This document shows, piece by piece, positions 17,029-21,442 of a stretch of 21,442 nt of DNA (position 1 is the first letter of the stretch; every line of letters begins with the position of its first letter). The DNA is taken from assembly GCA_036939355.1 (NCBI GenBank), contig JALLAP010000699.1, positions 1 to 21,442 of the forward strand, in the 5' to 3' direction. The position numbers and the translations under genes are program-made. The notes beneath the pieces are model-generated. The model was not told where the DNA came from. It saw nothing but the letters and a program-made list of their open reading frames with translations, and did no database searches. The stretch comes from Thalassiosira profunda. Its lineage: Eukaryota > Bacillariophyta > Thalassiosirophyceae > Thalassiosirales > Thalassiosiraceae.

Positions 17029-18183
17029 TCAATTATCTCCAACCATCTTGTTCCTTCTCCAACTTAACTCTTCTGAATCGCCGAGGGCGTCCGTGACCAT
17101 TTTTGACTTCACTCCGATGATGCTATCCTCCGAATCGCTAGAGTCCTTTCTCTTCAGCTTTTCGGGCCTCTCGGGCACCTCGCCCCCATGTTCCTTCAAT
17201 ATCCTTTCCAGTTTTGCAATGTGCTCCTTGGCCAAATGTGTCTTATGCTCCTCAATCTCGTACGTCGTCGCCACCAGCCCGTGCCCAATGCGAATAAACC
17301 TCCACAGACGAAAGATGATTAGAATGCCAGGCAGCACCTCCAGATTTTCATTCTTGGCCCAGTGGAAGGCCAACTCGAGGCCGAGGCTGACGGTGACGAC
17401 AAACAGATCCACGATGTAGACGCAGTGGTGAAAGAATTTCTTGAAGCCCAACAAATACAACACGAAGAGAAGTTCCAGCTCGAACGTCGTCAGAATCACG
17501 ATGGTGCACCAAAACAGCACGTCGTGAGCAACGTGCGCCCCGTGGTGTTTGTGGTTGTCGCATCCCGCCTGATAGTCCGGCTCCGGGTTCAATGGATATT
17601 CGCAGATTTCGTCGTGTCCCTCAATTGGCACCTTCTCCCCGCTGGCCAGAATGCGATGCACGTCGTTCTCGGAATGGGACGCGTCCGCCTCCGTACCATC
17701 CGCAGGGCAGCACGAAATGGCGTCCCGTATTACCAAGTTGCACGAGGGAAAGAAGGCGTCGATGGCTGCAAAGAAAAGTGGGCGATTCAGCAAAGATTGC
17801 AAAAACATGACACATCTTGTGCACATGATGCACTCACCCAGCTCGGTAAACAGTATGAGGACGTCAAGCACCAGCATGCAAATCAACGCTTTCTGGACGG
17901 GGTCGGAATTGACGAAATGCAGGGCCTTCATCTGCCACGAATCCTCCGGCCACCGCTGCCGCGCGTGGTGGAACTCGTCGTGCGTGCTCGGCACGGCGAA
18001 GCCGCGGCGCGGGCGGACGGCGCGTTCTTGGAAGCCGTCGTGCTGTTCGGCAAAATGGACGCGCCGGTCTTTGCGGGAGAGGGGCACGGCCGTTTCGGCC
18101 GGGACCTGCGCGCCTTCCTCGTCATCTTCATCGCTCAGCGCCGCAGGCGCTGCCGCGCGGGTGGCATCGTCCTCCGCGGACAT
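17029..18183 (-). CDS. HV1: Hv1-type voltage-gated proton channel
   Basis: Two exons, 18183-17838 and 17765-17029, with a 72-base intron (GTGAGT...TTGCAG) falling just after S1; 360 aa. There are four membrane segments and no pore domain. S1 is ALICMLVLDVLILFTEL, with the selectivity Asp at residue 107 (human D112). S2 is VLFWCTIVILTTFELELLF. S3 begins FFHHCVYIVDLFVV, with Asp 234. S4 carries the Hv1 signature RxWRxxR as RLWRFIRIGHG (R267, R270, R273). A charged helix (HLAKEHIAKLERILKEHGG) follows, fitting the dimerising coiled coil. The cytosolic N-terminus (about 95 aa) is acidic then basic. Hv1 channels extrude protons on depolarisation and support pH homeostasis. The S1-S2 loop is unusually long (about 80 aa) and holds five Cys and several His. 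Confidence 0.92.
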   Translation of the reverse strand: MSAEDDATRAAAPAALSDEDDEEGAQVPAETAVPLSRKDRRVHFAEQHDGFQERAVRPRRGFAVPSTHDEFHHARQRWPEDSWQMKALHFVNSDPVQKALICMLVLDVLILFTELGECIMCTRCVMFLQSLLNRPLFFAAIDAFFPSCNLVIRDAISCCPADGTEADASHSENDVHRILASGEKVPIEGHDEICEYPLNPEPDYQAGCDNHKHHGAHVAHDVLFWCTIVILTTFELELLFVLYLLGFKKFFHHCVYIVDLFVVTVSLGLELAFHWAKNENLEVLPGILIIFRLWRFIRIGHGLVATTYEIEEHKTHLAKEHIAKLERILKEHGGEVPERPEKLKRKDSSDSEDSIIGVKSKMVTDALGDSEELSWRRNKMVGDN

Positions 18184-18532
18184 GATGGCTTAGAGTGGAT
18201 CAACGCCGGCGGCCAGGGCAGCAGCAAGCAGAGGAGGGGCGCTAGCTCCTTTTGTGAAAGGTGTGAGGTGAAAAAACGGAAAGCAGGTTGAGGAGCGCTT
18301 TTCAGGTGCACCTCCACTTAGCCGCTGGATCTTTTTAGCTATGTAGAGATGAATGAAAGGATTCAGGTACAACGGATAAATGACCCATTCAGCGCCCCAG
18401 CCCGCTCGCGCGCTCTCCGTTCAGCTCCCCTCCGACCGCCGCGCAGTCCGCAGTCCAGCCCCAGCCAGCCCCTCACTCTTATCTTCCAAGCTGCCATTGC
18501 AGCCAATAGCAGGGAGGGCAGCGCATTCGACG
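18184..18532. other. Intergenic region between divergent genes
   Basis: These 349 bases separate the proton-channel start (minus) from the Cys-rich protein start (plus). A perfect GGTGCACC palindrome lies at 18305-18312 in a locally AT-richer stretch (18280-18380). The plus frame is open back to 18380, but I take the later ATG because the signal peptide begins there. No RNA gene is seen. Confidence 0.5.
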
Positions 18533-19150
18533 ATGGCGCCGCTCCGCCTGTGTCTCGTCTGGCCGATGTGCCTGGCGCTCGCGCTGCCGATGGCGTCGTC
18601 GCAGCCGCCGCTTCCCAATAGCCAATGCGTTGCGGCACCGTGCACATACGTGGGCGAATGCCGCGACCGCTCCGGCGTCTGCGGCGACACCGTGATGCAT
18701 TGCAATGCCAACAGCATATGGGTGCCGGCGTGCGGCGGGGGCGGCGGATTGGTCAAGCCGGCTCCGACGGTATCTTCACCGTCGCCTCCGACGAATCGGC
18801 CGATAGTGCAGCCCCAACCCCAAACCACGCCGGAGCCCCCAACAGACGCGCTTACATCTTTCAACGAGGAGCCGTCGTCGCGGCCGACGACCAACTGGGA
18901 GGGATGGCTCGCGAAAAGCGATCCTGCCAACCAGGGCGTTGTCGGCCTGACGACGGGGAAGGAGGGCGAGGAGGAGTACGTGGCATCGAATGCCACCGGG
19001 GGATTCAATCCCGACTCTTGGGGCTATCGGGAGGAGGGGGGGGAAGGGTGGTTGGATGGCATTGGATTTCTGAACAACGCTGCCAATGAGAGGACTTGGA
19101 CGTTGATATTTCTTGCCTCGGCGGCGGCGGTTGGGGCGGCGCTGTCATGA
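18533..19150 (+). CDS. Secreted Cys-rich protein with hydrophobic C-terminal tail (possible GPI anchor)
   Basis: This is a single 205-aa exon. A signal peptide (MAPLRLCLVWPMCLALALPM, cleavage near ASS-Q) is followed by a six-cysteine module (residues about 31-66): CVAAPC, GECRDRSGVCGD, MHCN and WVPAC, spaced somewhat like hevein or other small chitin-binding folds. A GGGGG stretch, a Pro/Thr linker, WEGWLAK, GFNPDSWGY and a final hydrophobic tail without basic residues (WTLIFLASAAAVGAALS) follow. The tail suggests GPI attachment or a terminal membrane anchor. The same layout recurs in the gene ending at 19262 on the other strand, so the two are paralogues. Cell-wall or surface location is inferred; carbohydrate binding is possible but unproven. 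The frame is open upstream to 18380 without support. Confidence 0.78.
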   Translation: MAPLRLCLVWPMCLALALPMASSQPPLPNSQCVAAPCTYVGECRDRSGVCGDTVMHCNANSIWVPACGGGGGLVKPAPTVSSPSPPTNRPIVQPQPQTTPEPPTDALTSFNEEPSSRPTTNWEGWLAKSDPANQGVVGLTTGKEGEEEYVASNATGGFNPDSWGYREEGGEGWLDGIGFLNNAANERTWTLIFLASAAAVGAALS

Positions 19151-19164
19151 CAGAGACTTCAACA

Positions 19165-19189
19165 AGCACACACAGACATGGTGTGTGCT
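19165..19189 (+). terminator. Hairpin after the stop of the Cys-rich gene
   Basis: AGCACACAC (19165-19173) and GTGTGTGCT (19181-19189) form a perfect 9-bp stem with a 7-base loop, 15 bases after the stop codon. A role in 3' processing or mRNA stability is a guess; eukaryotic terminators are not usually of this kind. Confidence 0.3.
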
Positions 19190-19195
19190 CAAGAA

Positions 19196-19201
19196 AATAA
19201 A
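19196..19201 (+). promoter_or_regulatory. Candidate polyadenylation signal AATAAA
   Basis: AATAAA lies 46 bases after the stop codon of the plus-strand Cys-rich gene, in the 111-base gap before the convergent neighbour. Position and sequence fit a eukaryotic poly(A) signal. Confidence 0.5.
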
Positions 19202-19261
19202 GTAGGTGCACTCCTCGCAAGATATTTATGCAAACTGTCTTGTATCGCCAATGAATCATAG

Positions 19262-21442
19262 CTATGTTGCGTATCGATGGAGGACGAGGAACGCAATCGC
19301 GACGGAAAGCGAGAATCTCGGCTTTGTCGACGCGCTGTGTGCGGTCGTCCACCATCGAAAGTCCTCCGGCTCTTCTTTGTTGTTGTTCTCCAGTCCGTTT
19401 TGCGCGTTCCAGTTGTCCCACGCGTCCGGATCGAAGCCCTCCCACGCGTCGTCTTTACCTTCGGAGGCTCCGCCGTCGCCGGGACCGCTCGCCTGCGCAG
19501 CACCACCGGAATCTGACTCACTAGCGGCACCACCGGAATCTGAATCACTAGCATCGCTAGCAGTCGCCCCGCTTTCCACCGCTTCGTCCTCCTCGTTTTT
19601 CTTGCCAACCCACGCCTCCCACGCCGAGCTTGGAGATAATGTCGGCACGGTGTTCGGACTGACCGTCTCTGCGTGCTTGATCTGGGCGCCTCCGCCGCCG
19701 CACGACGGAATCCACGAGCTCGCGCTGTTGCAGTGCACGATGCCGGAGCCGCAGAAGCCCAATCGCGAGCGACACTCGCCTTCGTAGTCGCAGGGCAATC
19801 CGCGGCACATGTCCTCCGTGGGAGCGTAGGACGGTTTGGGGGAGGGTTCGGGCGTCCACCACGCCGGCTTTCGCGTGGGCTTGGGGGTGGTTCCCGGGCT
19901 TGCCGGTTCGGCAGTTGGTTCTAGAGGAGTGCAACAATAAAGATGTTTAGTCCTTGAGCAGATGATGGTCTCAATAGGTCTCAGTAAGTAGGTTTCAGTT
20001 GCCGCACTTACTTGGTGTGGGTCTGTAGGTTCGTTCGGGCCACAATGTTAAGAAGGTAGCGTGAGAATGATGAACATCGTAAGCAGGGTTGAAGCAAAAT
20101 ATTTCAAGCACTCACCTTCCGGTGGGCTCCCACGTTGGCTTCGTCGTAGGTGGGGTGTTTATTCCAACGCCAACGCAAGATGTGAAGGCATAACACGACC
20201 ATCCCTTCGGACATTCGTTGGATTCGCCAGACGGACAGCGGTGAGGACACTCCGTAATCGCATGATTCCAATCAGTTCCGCAGAAGAAGGTCCCAAGAGG
20301 ATCGCCGGGCTCGTAATATCGATCGTCCACATTTGCAGGAGTCGGCTGTGTTGTTTCACCGCCACCTTCTTCAACACTCTCGCCAGAAGGAGTGGACTCC
20401 TCTTGAGCACCAACAGTTGGACGACGGGTCACCTCATCGTTCACCAAATCGGAAATCCCGGCTGGACTGTCGGTCGGGCTTTCAGTCCTTTTTGTGGTTG
20501 GCCGGTTACTGATAGAGGGACTCATTGACGGCAACATTGTGGTGGGCGCCGCAGACACCGGAGGATCTGTCGGGACGATGTCACAGCTAGCCTTCCATGT
20601 AGCCAAATCGTTGCAGTAGAACCCTCCCGGTCCACAGAAGCCTTGCGCCGATCGACAATGTTCTATATTGGCACAGGGCTCGCCTTCGCAGTTCGCAATC
20701 GGGGGCTCTGTAGGAGCGTACGTGGGAAAAAGGGCCGGAGTCGAAGTAGGCCGCGGCGAGACTGTCGGCTTTGGCTCAGTGGGAATGTTGGTTGGGGCTG
20801 AACTTGCCGTCGGCGATATTGTTCCGTCAACAGGCATAGGGGTCGGTTCTGGCGTAGGACGCTTCGTGATCACTCCCTTTTTGCAGTCGGCTTGAGCAAA
20901 GCACTGCTCATCCTCGGGACATTCGTTGTGGTGCCCAGATAAACACCTCTTATAACATCGTTCACTTGCATCGCCCCAGCTTTTACCGCAGAAGAAATAC
21001 TTCTTGATATCATCGTCTTGCAGAGGTGAATGCGTCGGTTCGTCAGTTTGAATCGGCGTCGGCGTCGGAGACCACGTTTCACCAGGGGCCAACGACTCCT
21101 TTGGAGCAACCTCCTTCTTTGGCGCTGGTGCCGGTGCAGGGGCCTGGCCGTTTCCGCCCTTGATCTCGCCGTGCCTGCATCCAGCTTGAGCGAAGCACTC
21201 CTCACCATTGGGGCACTCGAAATGTTCCCCTGATAAGCACCTCTTGTAACAACGCGTGCTAGCATCGCCCCAGTCAACGCCACAGAAGAAAAAGTTTCGG
21301 ATATCATCTGCATCCAAAGGCGACCGGGTTGGCGCCAGCGTGTGCGCGGGGTTGCCTGTTGTCGGGGCCGCCGAAGGGCTGAAAGTTGGCTTTGGAGATA
21401 TCGTCGGTCTCATTGTCGGCAACTGACCGATGTCGCAACCTT
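19262..21442 (-). CDS. Large multidomain Cys-rich, Pro/Thr-rich surface protein (5' end outside window)
   Basis: Exons run from the right edge to 20116, then an 11-base microexon 20022-20012, then 19920-19262. The introns are 93 and 91 bases with donors GTGAGT and GTAAGT. The frame is continuous (EPTGR-PTPK-PTAEP), giving at least 664 aa. From the N-terminal side come the end of a Cys module (GCDIG), two CGxDW/CGKSW...CYKRCLSG...ECP...CFAQ modules (21284-21177 and 20990-20883), a six-Cys module (CEGEPC...GFCG...YCN, 20690-20583), and a third CGTDW...CPSGESNECP...CYAFTSC module (20282-20175). A second six-Cys module (CRGLPCDYEGECRSRLGFCG) follows, then an acidic Ser/Gly stretch, WEGFDPDAWDNW and a hydrophobic tail. 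PT/SPT linkers separate the modules. Such modules are familiar from diatom wall and secreted proteins. A signal peptide is expected beyond the edge. The alternative is two genes split at about 20000. Confidence 0.75.
20885..21293. repeat. Intragenic duplication of a cysteine module
   Basis: Two segments about 294 bases apart (around 20885-21000 and 21179-21293) are similar at the DNA level, for example CACCTCTT.TAACA followed by GCATCGCCCCAG. They encode the near-identical modules DDIKKYFFCGKSWGDASERCYKRCLSG and DDIRNFFFCGVDWGDASTRCYKRCLSG in pieces. The third module near 20230 is much more diverged, so this pair is the younger duplication. Confidence 0.75.

Noticed and set aside
16797..17042. 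Minus-strand 81-codon frame with hydrophobic stretches
   Set aside because: It has no ATG, starts inside the end of the proton-channel gene and has no recognisable domain. It is more likely 3' UTR.
17362..18291. 309-aa plus-strand ORF
   Set aside because: It is exactly antisense to the Hv1 gene, whose membrane segments and RxWRxxR motif are clear. The open frame follows from GC-rich codons.
1..21442. CRISPR arrays, tRNA or rRNA genes, bacterial operons
   Set aside because: I saw no regularly spaced repeats, cloverleaf-like segments or rRNA-like blocks. The repeats found are coding tandem repeats, a MITE-like element or assembly duplicates.

Overview
The window looks like nuclear DNA of a stramenopile alga, most likely a centric, Thalassiosira-like diatom. 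This is an inference. It rests on short GT-AG introns (mostly 63-93 bases), GC-rich codon use, compact head-to-head and tail-to-tail genes, secreted Pro/Thr-rich proteins with a CGxxW...CPSGxxxECP cysteine module that I associate with diatom cell-surface proteins, and a gene set with no bacterial operon structure. Two single-N joints, each flanked by an exact 72-base direct repeat, show that this is a draft assembly.

Layout. 1-5117: a cut-off basic nuclear-type protein (minus), an unrecognised Cys/His-rich protein with one intron (minus), a putative AlkB-like 2OG-Fe(II) oxygenase (plus), a doubtful secreted ORF antisense to its end, and a class I SAM methyltransferase (plus). 5195-12875: a PIF1 helicase with extra GRF-type zinc-finger and BRCT domains (minus), divergent from a TSPO-family membrane protein (plus); then a secreted choice-of-anchor-L protein (minus), divergent from a Golgi-type GlcNAc glycosyltransferase (plus) whose frame is broken by the first N-joint artefact. 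13078-14592: a damaged BTB-domain gene (minus) with a 237-bp MITE-like inverted-repeat element at its 5' side. 14782-18183: a five-exon aromatic amino acid hydroxylase with an ACT domain (minus) and an Hv1-type voltage-gated proton channel (minus). 18533-21442: two related cysteine-rich secreted or anchored proteins arranged tail to tail. The larger one runs off the right edge and is assembled here across an 11-base microexon.

The genes do not form one pathway. Themes are cell-surface and secretory proteins (choice-of-anchor-L protein, glycosyltransferase, the Cys-rich pair), membrane proteins (TSPO, Hv1), amino-acid metabolism (hydroxylase) and DNA maintenance or repair (PIF1, AlkB-like). 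Splice models were built by eye from GT/AG sites, frame continuity and family alignment recalled from memory. All of them need transcript support.
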